Assembly (NCBI RefSeq): GCF_900142395.1
Contig: NZ_FRAS01000024.1
Span: 1-64,000, forward strand
Direction of reading: 5' to 3'
DNA length: 64,000 nucleotides
Source of the DNA: Hymenobacter psychrotolerans DSM 18569
GTDB taxonomy: Bacteria > Bacteroidota > Bacteroidia > Cytophagales > Hymenobacteraceae
The position numbers and the translations under genes are program-made. This document shows positions 42,195 to 49,681 of the stretch, piece after piece. The notes under the pieces were generated by a model. The model was not told the origin of the DNA, ran no database searches, and saw nothing but the letters and a program-made list of their open reading frames with translations. Positions within the stretch are counted from its first letter, which is position 1; every line of letters begins with the position of its first letter.

Positions 42195-42280
42195 AGAAGG
42201 CGGTAGGCTATACCATCTGGGCGCTGATCCTGCTGGCCATCGTTGCGCTGGCCTGGAAAGGGTATAGGGGAGAATTGTAG
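42110..42280 (+). pseudogene. Out-of-frame membrane-segment tail after the recombinase
   Basis: In the -1 frame relative to the recombinase the DNA reads GKSKRLGIGRIWDKLVRRYP, then a hydrophobic helix TIWALILLAIVALAW and a stop at 42278-42280. Composition and codon use look coding, but no ATG, GTG or TTG start exists between the upstream stop (41981) and this segment. Either the recombinase gene suffered a frameshift and once ended in a membrane anchor, or the tail is made by frameshifting, or a start codon was lost. Confidence 0.45.
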
Positions 42281-42291
42281 GATTTCTGTCC

Positions 42292-42322
42292 TTTTTGCGG
42301 GCAGTTCGGGAGGACAGCTTTG
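42292..42322 (+). promoter_or_regulatory. Phage promoter P5
   Basis: TTTTTG (42292-42297), 17 nt, CAGCTTTG (42315-42322), the same type as P1-P4. The gene start at 42355 is 32 nt beyond the -7 box. Its presence links this gene to the prophage regulon. Confidence 0.7.
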
Positions 42323-42354
42323 GGCTCTGATTTCATCAACCCAACTCCAGTCCT

Positions 42355-42594
42355 ATGAAACCTCTAGTTGCTCTGCTCTGTGGCAGTGGCATTCTGTTGC
42401 TGACTACACTACTCGCTCTGCCACCAGATGCCAGGAGTACTCCCCAGCAGGAAGTGGCCGGCGCGCGGCCCCCACGGTACTACACTAAGTGGCGCCGCGT
42501 CCACGGCCGCCGGTACCGCTTTACCTACCGAAAAGGCGCCCGGCTGGCTGCACAAAGCAGTGCACCAGCCCCCACTAGGGCCCCCACTTTTTGA
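42355..42594 (+). CDS. Small exported basic protein
   Basis: 79 residues: a signal peptide or anchor (VALLCGSGILLLTTLLALPP) followed by a Pro/Arg-rich short mature part with aromatic residues (RYYTKWRRVHGRRYRFTYRK). It lies under a phage-type promoter at the right end of the prophage, followed by two terminators. Small secreted proteins at prophage ends are frequently superinfection-exclusion or conversion factors; function here unknown. Confidence 0.65.
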   Translation: MKPLVALLCGSGILLLTTLLALPPDARSTPQQEVAGARPPRYYTKWRRVHGRRYRFTYRKGARLAAQSSAPAPTRAPTF

Positions 42595-42636
42595 AAAAAG
42601 GGCTTAGCAGCGCAGAAACAAGCTTTTGTTGAGGCC

Positions 42637-42667
42637 AACCGTAATCCGGGTGGGAGCGGTTTTTTTT
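42637..42667 (+). terminator. Terminator with T8 run
   Basis: An imperfect stem (AACCG...CGGTT) is followed by eight T. It stops transcription of the 42355 gene. Confidence 0.6.
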
Positions 42668-42688
42668 GCGCCCTTAAGGTAGGGCGAT

Positions 42689-42731
42689 ACAATAAAAGGG
42701 CTTCTGCGCTGCGTAGAGGCCCTTTTGTTGT
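42689..42731. terminator. Hairpin terminator, bidirectional
   Basis: ACAATAAAAGGGC pairs with GCCCTTTTGTTGT (one G-U pair) around a 17-nt loop. It gives A- and T-rich flanks in both directions. Confidence 0.7.
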
Positions 42732-42951
42732 ATAGTGCACGAATAGCACTGCCGCGCTGCCAACCTACCGCACCCGGGACATGGGCAACGGTAGTAAGGG
42801 GCGCCAACGGCCAAAACAGCAGCAGGATGGCGCGCGGAGGCGAAGGCCATGTAAGAGTAGTAACACTTTTCCTGTGAAGCTCTTCAGTTGCTCTGCTTTG
42901 CGGCCTGAGCCTTATCTTCGTTTACTTTCAACCCTGATTTCCCTGCGACTG

Positions 42952-43386
42952 ATGCACCACATTATCTATATGAGCCGTGGCAAACGGCCGATGTCTGACG
43001 AGGAATTGCGCACTTTGCTGGAGCAGGCTCGCGTCGCCAACGAGCAACAGGGCATCACGGGGGCACTCGTGTACGGCGACGGCCAGTTTATGCAGGTTAT
43101 TGAGGGCGAAGAAACAACGCTGGCGGCCCTGTACGCCAAACTCCTGACCGACCCGCGGCACACGGGCGTGGTGAAGCTGGCTGATAAACAGATTCTGCAG
43201 CGCAGCTTCGCCGATTGGGCCATGGCATTCGAGCCACTGACCATGACCGAGTTTGAGAAGCTGACCGGCTATGTAAAGCCCCGGGAGCTGAACCTGAGCG
43301 TACCCGGCCTGAGCGCCGCCGATGCCCTGCTGCTGGAAATGATGAAGGTATTTGTGCTGACGCCCAAGCCGGACAGCCGCCAGTAG
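42952..43386 (+). CDS. BLUF blue-light sensor protein
   Basis: 144 residues; start at ATG 42952 (MHHIIYMSRGKRP). The BLUF fold is complete with the flavin-network residues: Tyr6, Asn30 (RVANEQQGITGALVYGDG), Gln48 (FMQVIEG) and Trp89 (SFADWAMAF). A short helical extension follows. These proteins bind FAD and signal blue light through the Tyr-Gln pair; no output domain is attached, so it must act on a partner protein. The convergent gene at 43396 begins 10 nt after its stop. Confidence 0.92.
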   Translation: MHHIIYMSRGKRPMSDEELRTLLEQARVANEQQGITGALVYGDGQFMQVIEGEETTLAALYAKLLTDPRHTGVVKLADKQILQRSFADWAMAFEPLTMTEFEKLTGYVKPRELNLSVPGLSAADALLLEMMKVFVLTPKPDSRQ

Positions 43387-43395
43387 CCCGGCGCC

Positions 43396-43761
43396 CTACG
43401 TGAAGGGCGCCAGGGCGGCGAGCAGGGTAGTGGAGGCTTGCCGCCAGCTGGCATAGGGCCAGGGCGCCGTGCTAGCCGTGTGGGCCGCCGTTTCCTGCCG
43501 GACTTTTCCCAGCCAGGCCAGGAGCACCGCTTTGGCGGGCAGTGGCTGGCTGGCATGCAAGTCGGCGGGCCACTGCTCATCGGGCCATTGCTGCAGAAAA
43601 TATTCGGCCTGATCGGCAATGCGGGCGAGCCGGGCTGCCGCGTAGGGCGCCGTGTGCCGGACGGGGTGGGCGCTGCGGTACAGAGTGCGAAGGGCCCGGC
43701 TTAGCGGAAGCGTTGCCGGGGTGGGCTGCTGCAGCGGATGGAGTTCTTCCTGAATAGTCAT
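43396..43761 (-). CDS. Hypothetical protein
   Basis: 121 residues, helical, Ala- and Trp-rich (AEYFLQQWPDEQWPADLHAS, AKAVLLAWLGKVRQE). No signal or membrane segment and no family recognised. Convergent with the BLUF gene; an 8-bp hairpin (GGCGCCCT...AGGGCGCC, 43390-43411) covers both gene ends. The next leftward gene lies 110 nt upstream, so it probably has its own promoter. Confidence 0.7.
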   Translation of the reverse strand: MTIQEELHPLQQPTPATLPLSRALRTLYRSAHPVRHTAPYAAARLARIADQAEYFLQQWPDEQWPADLHASQPLPAKAVLLAWLGKVRQETAAHTASTAPWPYASWRQASTTLLAALAPFT

Positions 43762-43870
43762 GTGGCCCCACTTACGACAGGGAAAAAGGGGCCGGATTTA
43801 CCAAATAGGCCAGAAAAAATTAAAAATCCGGGTCGGAATTATCCCGGTGCAAGCTGCGTTGATGCCAGCT

Positions 43871-44371
43871 TCAGCCGGGCAGCTGGCGGGGCGTTTCCTC
43901 GTCGTCATCGAGCAGCTCGGCGCCCGTGCCGTGGTCGGGCACCAGGCGTTTCCAGACGGCCTGCTTGAGTTCGTCGAGGCGCTGCAGGCTGTCCTGTACG
44001 GTGCTGTGGCTCCGGATTTTCTCGAACAGGCCGGTTTTCTGCCCCACGCGCACCATCTGCTCCAGCACAAACGGCAGAATCCAGCCGACCACGCTGGAGG
44101 CCAGTGCCCCCCGCAGTCCGATGCGGACCAGCAGCCGGGCGGCCATGCGCTCCAGCAGCAGAGCCCGGGCCGCGGGCAGGGCCTTGTTGGTCAGAAAATC
44201 AACGACCAGCTGCTTGTTGCCTTTCTGAACTTCGGCCCGCAGCACTTCCTGAATGGCTTCCAGAGCCGAGGCCGCCGCTTTGCGAAACAGGCGGCCGGTC
44301 TGCCAGGCGGCCATACCGGTGAGCTGGCCGGCCGTACGCAGGAAATGGGGAAGAAGGCTGACTTTTTTCAT
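43871..44371 (-). CDS. Hypothetical protein with one membrane-associated segment
   Basis: 166 residues from Met at 44371 (MKKVSLLPHFLRTAGQLTGM). Amphipathic helices dominate, with one hydrophobic stretch (GLRGALASSVVGWILPFVLE, about 90-110) and an acidic C terminus (LLDDDEETPRQLPG). The longer in-frame extension to 44689 overlaps the divergent oxidoreductase gene and lacks support. Not recognised. Confidence 0.7.
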   Translation of the reverse strand: MKKVSLLPHFLRTAGQLTGMAAWQTGRLFRKAAASALEAIQEVLRAEVQKGNKQLVVDFLTNKALPAARALLLERMAARLLVRIGLRGALASSVVGWILPFVLEQMVRVGQKTGLFEKIRSHSTVQDSLQRLDELKQAVWKRLVPDHGTGAELLDDDEETPRQLPG

Positions 44372-44510
44372 GGCTGCAGCAAGTACGGAAAACGCAGGCA
44401 TACCAGCCACAATGCCTGGGTCCGCAACTCCCCGAGTACCGGGCTGCGTACACCGGGCGGCTGGCGCGTCTCTGCGCAACGCTTTCGTTTTGCCCCTAAT
44501 CCAGCTCTCT

Positions 44511-45491
44511 ATGAACGCAATTGTAATCACCCGGCCCGGTGGCCCCGATGTGCTGCACCTGCAGCAACAGCCCCGGCCCGAGCCCGCCGCGCACGAAGTT
44601 CTGATCCGGGTGCACGCCGCCGGCCTCAACCGCCCCGATGTGCTGCTGCGGCAGGGCAAATATGCCGGCGCGGGCGAGGTAACGGGCATGGTGCCGGGGC
44701 TGGAAGTGGCCGGAACGATAGAAAAGTGTGGTGCCGAAGCAGCCCGCTGGCAACCCGGCGACCGGGTGTGCGCCCTGCTGGCGGCCGGTGGCTACGCCGA
44801 ATACGCCGTGGCAGATGCCCGCCACTGCCTGCCCGTGCCCGAAGGCTGGAGCTTTGCCGAAGCAGCCGCCCTGCCCGAAACCGTATTTACGGTCTGGCAC
44901 AACGTGTTTCAGCGGGGGCAGCTGCAGCCCGGCGAGCTGCTGCTGGTGCATGGCGGCAGCAGCGGCATCGGCACCACGGCCGTGCAGCTGGCGGTGGCGC
45001 TGGGCAGCCGGGTGGCCGCTACCGTGGGCAGCGCCGCCAAAGCCCGGGCCGTGCAGGAGCTGGGAGCCAACCCGGTTATCAACTACAAGGAGCAGGATTT
45101 CGAGGAAACAGTAGGCGCGGTCGGCGGGGCCGATGTGGTGCTGGACATGGTGGGCGGCGACTATACTGCCAAAAACCTGCGCCTGCTTCGCGACGATGGC
45201 CGGCTGGTGTTCATCAACGCCATGCAGGGCGCCAAAGCCGAGTTCAACGCGCTGGACGTGATGCGCCGCCGGCTCACCATCACGGGCAGCACCCTGCGGC
45301 CCCGCTCCGCCGACTTCAAAGCCGCGCTGGCGGCCGAGGTAGAGCGCCACGTATGGCCTTTGTTGCGGCAGGGCCGGCTGCGGCCGCTGCTCTACCGCAC
45401 GCTGCCGCTGGCCGAAGCCGCCGCCGCGCACGAGCTGATGGAAAGCAGCAGCCACATCGGCAAAATAGTGCTGCTGGCATCCGGAGAATAG
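44511..45491 (+). CDS. NAD(P)H-quinone oxidoreductase (zeta-crystallin/PIG3 type)
   Basis: 326 residues, a zinc-free medium-chain dehydrogenase. The N-terminal GroES-like domain includes HAAGLNRPDVLLRQGKY and PGLEVAGTI; the cofactor domain has VHGGSSGIGTTAVQLA, the AxxGxxG-type motif of quinone reductases. The close match to the PIG3/QorB group suggests NADPH-dependent reduction of quinones. Start chosen at MNAIVITRPGGPD; frame open upstream into the divergent gene region. Normal length. Confidence 0.88.
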   Translation: MNAIVITRPGGPDVLHLQQQPRPEPAAHEVLIRVHAAGLNRPDVLLRQGKYAGAGEVTGMVPGLEVAGTIEKCGAEAARWQPGDRVCALLAAGGYAEYAVADARHCLPVPEGWSFAEAAALPETVFTVWHNVFQRGQLQPGELLLVHGGSSGIGTTAVQLAVALGSRVAATVGSAAKARAVQELGANPVINYKEQDFEETVGAVGGADVVLDMVGGDYTAKNLRLLRDDGRLVFINAMQGAKAEFNALDVMRRRLTITGSTLRPRSADFKAALAAEVERHVWPLLRQGRLRPLLYRTLPLAEAAAAHELMESSSHIGKIVLLASGE

Positions 45492-45604
45492 GCTGTAGCG
45501 CCACCTGGCCGCCTGCCTGCCAACGAAAATCAGCATGCCTCCGTATACCAGCACTTTTGCCTACTGTGGCGCTTGGCCACGTCTGCTCACACCTGTTCTG
45601 CCTT

Positions 45605-46270
45605 ATGCAAACCGCGCTACTAATTGGAGCAACCGGGCTGGTCGGGGACAATCTGCTGCGGCAGCTGCTCTCTGATTCCCGCTTCGACCGAATTAAAGTA
45701 TTCACGCGCCGCCCGACCGGCTATCATAACCCGGACCGGCTGGAGGAGCACCTTATCGACTTCGAGCACCCGGAACACTGGCAGCACCTGCTCAGCGGGG
45801 ATGTGCTGTTCTCGGCGCTGGGTACCACGCTGCGCCAGGCCGGCAGTGCCGATGCGCAGTACAAGGTAGACTACACGTATCAGTTCAGGGTAGCGGAAGC
45901 GGCTGCGCAAAACGGCGTGAAAACCTACGTGCTGGTGTCCTCGGCGGGCGCCGCTGCCGATTCATTCGTGTTTTACTCGCGCATGAAAGGCAAGCTGGAG
46001 CGCGACGTCAAGCGGCTGCCTTTCCAGCGGATTCGCATCATGCAGCCCGGTATGCTGGCCGGCCACCGCCACGAGCCGCGCCTGATGGAGCGCCTGGCGT
46101 TGCCGCTGGCCGCTGCAGTAGCGCAATTGCCGGGCCTGCAGCAATACCGCCCCATTCACGGGCGCGAAGTGGCGCAGGCCATGATTAATGCAGCCCTCGA
46201 CGAAAAGCCCGGCGTACAGACCGACACGCTGGAGCAGGTGTTTCAGCGCGCCGGCTCGCAGCCTTCCTGA
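45605..46270 (+). CDS. NAD(P)-binding Rossmann-fold protein (HTATIP2-like SDR)
   Basis: 221 residues starting MQTALLIGATGLVGDNLLRQ, with the GATGLVG dinucleotide motif at residues 8-14. Later segments SSAGAAADSFVFYSRMKGKL and PFQRIRIMQPGMLAG fit atypical short-chain dehydrogenases of the NAD(P)H-binding HTATIP2/YwnB kind. It lies 113 nt after the quinone reductase and ends at a palindromic terminator. A very long open frame overlapping it from 43760 is an artefact of high GC. Substrate unknown. Confidence 0.82.
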   Translation: MQTALLIGATGLVGDNLLRQLLSDSRFDRIKVFTRRPTGYHNPDRLEEHLIDFEHPEHWQHLLSGDVLFSALGTTLRQAGSADAQYKVDYTYQFRVAEAAAQNGVKTYVLVSSAGAAADSFVFYSRMKGKLERDVKRLPFQRIRIMQPGMLAGHRHEPRLMERLALPLAAAVAQLPGLQQYRPIHGREVAQAMINAALDEKPGVQTDTLEQVFQRAGSQPS

Positions 46271-46288
46271 CAGAATCAGAAGTATAAA

Positions 46289-46330
46289 CAACTGAAAAAG
46301 CCGGCTCCCGGGAGCCGGCTTTTTCAGTTG
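46289..46330. terminator. 42-bp perfect palindrome, bidirectional terminator
   Basis: Two 21-base arms (CAACTGAAAAAGCCGGCTCCC and its complement) meet without a loop at 46309/46310. It lies between convergent genes. Same architecture as the 82-bp palindrome at 7113. Confidence 0.9.
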
Positions 46331-46347
46331 CGGGAGGTGTGAGTGGC

Positions 46348-46965
46348 TTAAGCTTTCTTCCACTTGATAGTGCAGCCAACGGCTTTCGTGGAGTTCACGG
46401 AAGCAGGCTTGCCGGCCATGATTTCGGTCATGGCGTTTTCGAGGTACTTGGTTTTCACCAGCTTGGCATCTTCCGAGTTGTCGTCGATGGCGCCGATGTA
46501 GCTCACCACAAAACCGGAGCCCTGGCGCGTAAGAACGTACAGGTGCGGCGTGCGGGTGGCGCCAAACTGCCGGGCCACTTCCTGGGTTTCGTCCTGCAGG
46601 TACGGGAAGGCGTATTTCTTGTCCTTGGCACGCTTCTGCATCTCCGCGAAGGCGTCGCCGGGCGCCACGGCCGGGTCGTTCGGGTTGATGGCCACTACCG
46701 GGTAGCCCTGCGCTGCGTATTTCGTGTGCAGGTCCATGATGCGCTGCTCGTAGGCCTTGGCGTAGGGGCAGGTGTTGCAGGTGAACACCACGATGTAGCC
46801 CTTGGCGGCCTTGTTGCCGGCCAACGACACCATCTTGCCATCAACGTTCTTCAGCTTGAAGTCCGCGGCTTTATCGCCGATTTGGTAGCCGGCCAGCGGG
46901 CGGGTGTAGCTGCTGAGCACGGCCAGCAGCAGCAGAGACGCCAGAAAAGGAAGTAGCTTTTTCAT
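46348..46965 (-). CDS. Exported thioredoxin-family (redoxin) protein
   Basis: 205 residues. Signal peptide LLPFLASLLLLAVLSSYT, then an AhpC/TSA-type thioredoxin fold: FKLKNVDGKMVSL, active site FTCNTCPYAKAYEQ (CxxC), and the cis-Pro loop TRTPHLYVL. The CNTC pair suggests a redox-active periplasmic protein; the group is related to peroxiredoxin-like 'thioredoxin family protein' of Bacteroidota. It lies 35 nt downstream of the TlpA-like gene in the same direction, so the two may form an operon. Confidence 0.88.
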   Translation of the reverse strand: MKKLLPFLASLLLLAVLSSYTRPLAGYQIGDKAADFKLKNVDGKMVSLAGNKAAKGYIVVFTCNTCPYAKAYEQRIMDLHTKYAAQGYPVVAINPNDPAVAPGDAFAEMQKRAKDKKYAFPYLQDETQEVARQFGATRTPHLYVLTRQGSGFVVSYIGAIDDNSEDAKLVKTKYLENAMTEIMAGKPASVNSTKAVGCTIKWKKA

Positions 46966-47000
46966 GGGGTGACAGGAGGTTAGGTGAAACAGGAAAAGGG

Positions 47001-47492
47001 TTATTTCATAAATTTCTGCAATTCGCTCGTCAGCTCGGCCTGCGTAAACTCCCGCTCAAACACGGCCCGTTTTTGCCGGCTGTTGTTGACCATCAGCGTA
47101 AACGGGATGGAGCCGCTCCATTTGGGCTCCACCTTGTCGATCCAGGAATTGGGGTCGGTTTCGTTCAGCAGCAGCACTTCCGATTTCAGGCCGCGCTTCA
47201 GCACAAACGGTTTCACCTTCTTGTCGAGCTGCGAAACGTAGTCCATGCTGACCAGCAGCACTTTCACTTTTTTGCCGGCGTAGGCGGCATTGGCCTGCTC
47301 AAAATACGGCAGCTCCTTGATGCACGGCGCACACCAGGTGGCCCAGAAGTTGACGACGTAGGTTGTGTCGCTGGGTTTGGCCAGGCGCTTTTGCAGCTCG
47401 GGCAGCTTGAGCACCTTCACCTGCTGGGCGTGGCCAGCAGAAGCAGTGAACAGCAGGGCGGCCAGCAGGCCCGGTAGTTTCAGTCGGTTCAT
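47001..47492 (-). CDS. TlpA/ResA-like periplasmic thiol-disulfide protein
   Basis: 163 residues from Met at 47492 (MNRLKLPGLLAALLFTASAG), with a cleavable signal peptide ending HAQ. The thioredoxin fold has the active site NFWATWCAPCIKELPYF (WCAPC) and the strand KVKVLLVSMDYVSQ. It probably reduces or oxidises disulfides in the periplasm, for example in cytochrome c maturation. Upstream extension to 47558 is less likely because it lacks a signal peptide at its start. Confidence 0.88.
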   Translation of the reverse strand: MNRLKLPGLLAALLFTASAGHAQQVKVLKLPELQKRLAKPSDTTYVVNFWATWCAPCIKELPYFEQANAAYAGKKVKVLLVSMDYVSQLDKKVKPFVLKRGLKSEVLLLNETDPNSWIDKVEPKWSGSIPFTLMVNNSRQKRAVFEREFTQAELTSELQKFMK

Positions 47493-47633
47493 ACAGGGGA
47501 AAGAGGATTTATGCAAAGACAGTTCAGCCGCCCGGATGTTGCGGCCCGCCCGCCGCATCTATTCGCGGCCGCCTAACCAAGCGTAGCGGCCACAACAATA
47601 CGCGCTGGCAAATCGGCGAGAACGAACCTTCCG

Positions 47634-47641
47634 TACCTTTG
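47634..47641 (+). promoter_or_regulatory. -7 promoter box of ispG
   Basis: TACCTTTG is a perfect TAnnTTTG box. It lies 30 nt before the ATG at 47672 and overlaps an alternative TTG start at 47639, which argues that the ATG is the true start. Confidence 0.65.
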
Positions 47642-47671
47642 TTTATCCAAGAAAACTGCTCCCTTCGGGTT

Positions 47672-49657
47672 ATGAATAAAACGTATTGCCTCAGCCTCAC
47701 CGAGTATAAGCGCCGCCTCTCCCGCGAAGTCACCATCGGCGACGTGCCCATGGGCGGGCTCAACCCGATTCGGGTGCAGAGCATGACCACCGTGGATACC
47801 ATGGACACGCTGGGCTCGGTGGAGCAGACGCTGCGCATGGTAGAAGCCGGCTGCGAGTACGTGCGCATCACGGCTCCCAGCGTGAAGGAAGCCCAGAACC
47901 TGCTCGAAATCAAGAAGGAGCTGCGTAAGCGTGGCTGCAACGTGCCGCTCATTGCCGACATCCACTTCACGCCCAACGCCGCCGAGCTGGCCGCGCGCAT
48001 TGTGGAGAAAGTACGCGTGAACCCCGGCAACTACGCCGACAAGAAGAAGTTCGACTTCATTGAGTACACCGACGTCACGTATCAGGAGGAGGTCAACCGC
48101 ATCCGGGAGCGGTTCCGCCCGCTGGTCCAGATCTGCAAGCAGTACGGCACGGCCATGCGCATCGGCACCAACCACGGCTCCCTGTCCGACCGGATTATGA
48201 GCCGCTACGGCGACACGCCGCTGGGCATGGTAGAGTCGGCGCTGGAGTTTCTGCGGCTCTGCGAGGAAGAGAACTACTACAACGTCGTGCTCAGCATGAA
48301 GGCCTCCAACACGCAGGTGATGGTGCAGGCCTACCGCTTGCTGGTGCAGAAGCTCGACGAGGAAGACCTGCAGCCGTATCCGCTGCACCTAGGCGTAACC
48401 GAGGCCGGCGAAGCCGAAGACGGCCGCATCAAGTCGGCCGTGGGTATCGGAACGCTACTCGAAGACGGCCTCGGCGACACCGTGCGCGTGAGCCTCACCG
48501 AAGCTCCCGAAGCCGAAGCCCCCGTGGCTAAAGCCCTGATTGACCGCTACACCCACCGCGCCCGGGAGGCCAAACCTATTGCGGAAGCGCCCAAAGTACC
48601 CATCGACCCGTTCCAGTACCACCGCCGCATCACGCGCGAAGTGCTGAACCTGGGCGGCCAGAACGTGCCCCGCGTGATGGTGGACGTTTCACGCCTCGCC
48701 TCAGTAGAATATGCCGATCTGCGCGCCGTGGGACATTTGTATTCGGCCTTCCTCGACAAGTTCCAGATGAACGACCTGGGCGCCGACTACCTCTACAGCG
48801 GCCAGCGCCCGGTACCGTTTATGCTGCCCAACGGCCTGAAGGAAGTGGTAGACTATAGCGCCTGGCTCGATGCCGGGGCCCGCGCCGACCATTACCCGGT
48901 GCTCACTCAGGCCGAGTATGCTGCCGTCGGTGCCCGCCACCCGGAGCTGAATTTCGTGTTTCAGAACCTGGCCTCGCTCACGCCCGCTACGCTGGCGCAG
49001 CTACGTGAAGACGCTACGGCCGTTGTCATTCTCTACACCGACAACGCCCACGCCATGCCCGAAATCCGCCGCGCGTTTTTCGAGCTGATCAACAACGGCG
49101 TGACCAGTCCGGTCATCATCAACCGCCAGTATCCGGCCCTCACCGCCGAGCAGACCCAGCTCTACGCCGCCACCGATGTGGGCGGCCTGCTCCTCGATGG
49201 CCTCGGCGACGGAATAGTGCTGAGCACCGAGCTGCTGCCCGAGCGCCCAAAAGAGGAGTGGCTCACGACCCTGGACCAGCTCAACCAGCTTAGCTTCGGG
49301 ATTTTGCAGGCGGCGCGCACGCGCATGTCCAAGACCGAGTACATCAGCTGCCCCAGCTGCGGCCGGACTCTGTTCGATCTGCAGGAAACCACCGCCATGA
49401 TCCGCAAGCGCACCGACCACCTCAAAGGCGTCAAAATCGGCATCATGGGCTGCATCGTGAACGGGCCCGGTGAAATGGCCGACGCCGACTACGGCTACGT
49501 GGGCGTGGGCAAAGGCAAAATTGCCCTCTACCGCGGCCAGGAAGTCATCAAGAAATCCGTGCCCGAAGAGCGCGCCGTGGACGAGCTGATTGAGCTGATG
49601 CGCGAAGACGGCCGCTGGCTGGAAAAAGAGGTGCTGGAAGAGCCTGTAGGAGTGTAA
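47672..49657 (+). CDS. ispG: 4-hydroxy-3-methylbut-2-enyl diphosphate synthase (long form)
   Basis: 661 residues. It performs the sixth step of the MEP isoprenoid pathway, reducing MEcPP to HMBPP with a [4Fe-4S] cluster. The N-terminal TIM barrel begins YKRRLSREVTIGDVPMGG and contains QSMTTVDTMDT and IADIHFTPNAA. The long insertion between barrel and cluster domain (about 290-540) is typical of the Bacteroidota/plant form. Cluster cysteines lie in SCPSCGRTLFDLQ (near 560) and GCIVNGPGEMADADYGYVG (near 594). Start fixed by the -7 box. Carotenoid synthesis depends on this pathway. Confidence 0.95.
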   Translation: MNKTYCLSLTEYKRRLSREVTIGDVPMGGLNPIRVQSMTTVDTMDTLGSVEQTLRMVEAGCEYVRITAPSVKEAQNLLEIKKELRKRGCNVPLIADIHFTPNAAELAARIVEKVRVNPGNYADKKKFDFIEYTDVTYQEEVNRIRERFRPLVQICKQYGTAMRIGTNHGSLSDRIMSRYGDTPLGMVESALEFLRLCEEENYYNVVLSMKASNTQVMVQAYRLLVQKLDEEDLQPYPLHLGVTEAGEAEDGRIKSAVGIGTLLEDGLGDTVRVSLTEAPEAEAPVAKALIDRYTHRAREAKPIAEAPKVPIDPFQYHRRITREVLNLGGQNVPRVMVDVSRLASVEYADLRAVGHLYSAFLDKFQMNDLGADYLYSGQRPVPFMLPNGLKEVVDYSAWLDAGARADHYPVLTQAEYAAVGARHPELNFVFQNLASLTPATLAQLREDATAVVILYTDNAHAMPEIRRAFFELINNGVTSPVIINRQYPALTAEQTQLYAATDVGGLLLDGLGDGIVLSTELLPERPKEEWLTTLDQLNQLSFGILQAARTRMSKTEYISCPSCGRTLFDLQETTAMIRKRTDHLKGVKIGIMGCIVNGPGEMADADYGYVGVGKGKIALYRGQEVIKKSVPEERAVDELIELMREDGRWLEKEVLEEPVGV

Positions 49658-49681
49658 GTAATATTTTCTTAAGCAAGAAAT

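Larger units (their letters stand above)
7194..42594 (+). mobile_element. Tailed-phage prophage (boundaries approximate)
   Basis: The region contains repressor, replication, capsid, terminase, portal, lysis and tail genes, almost all rightward from 7725 to 38392. It is closed at the left by the repressor after the 82-bp palindrome. The right limit is set at a small gene preceded by the same promoter type as the phage operons (42292-42322). No att repeats were found by eye. No tyrosine integrase is present; a small serine recombinase at 41541 is the only non-IS recombinase. An IS5-family element interrupts the right part. The accessory operon to the left could belong to the same integrated unit, but this cannot be decided here. 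Confidence 0.85.
42595..42951. other. Non-coding stretch at the prophage right boundary
   Basis: These 357 bases hold no convincing gene. They contain two terminators (42637-42667 and 42689-42731), an inverted repeat GCAGCGCAGAA / TTCTGCGCTGC (about 42606-42616 and 42702-42712), and a possible -7 box TATCTTCG at 42913-42920 for the BLUF gene. The prophage attachment site probably lies here, but no partner repeat was found on the left. Confidence 0.6.

Noticed and set aside
7194..42594. Classification as a Mu-like transposable phage
   Set aside because: No MuA/MuB-type genes are found and the S49 protease-scaffold gene alone is not specific.
43760..46270. An 836-codon open frame on the + strand
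   Set aside because: It is open only because of high GC. The parts 43871-44371 (minus) and 44511-45491 (plus, other frame) are clear genes; only the last 221 codons (from 45605) are real.
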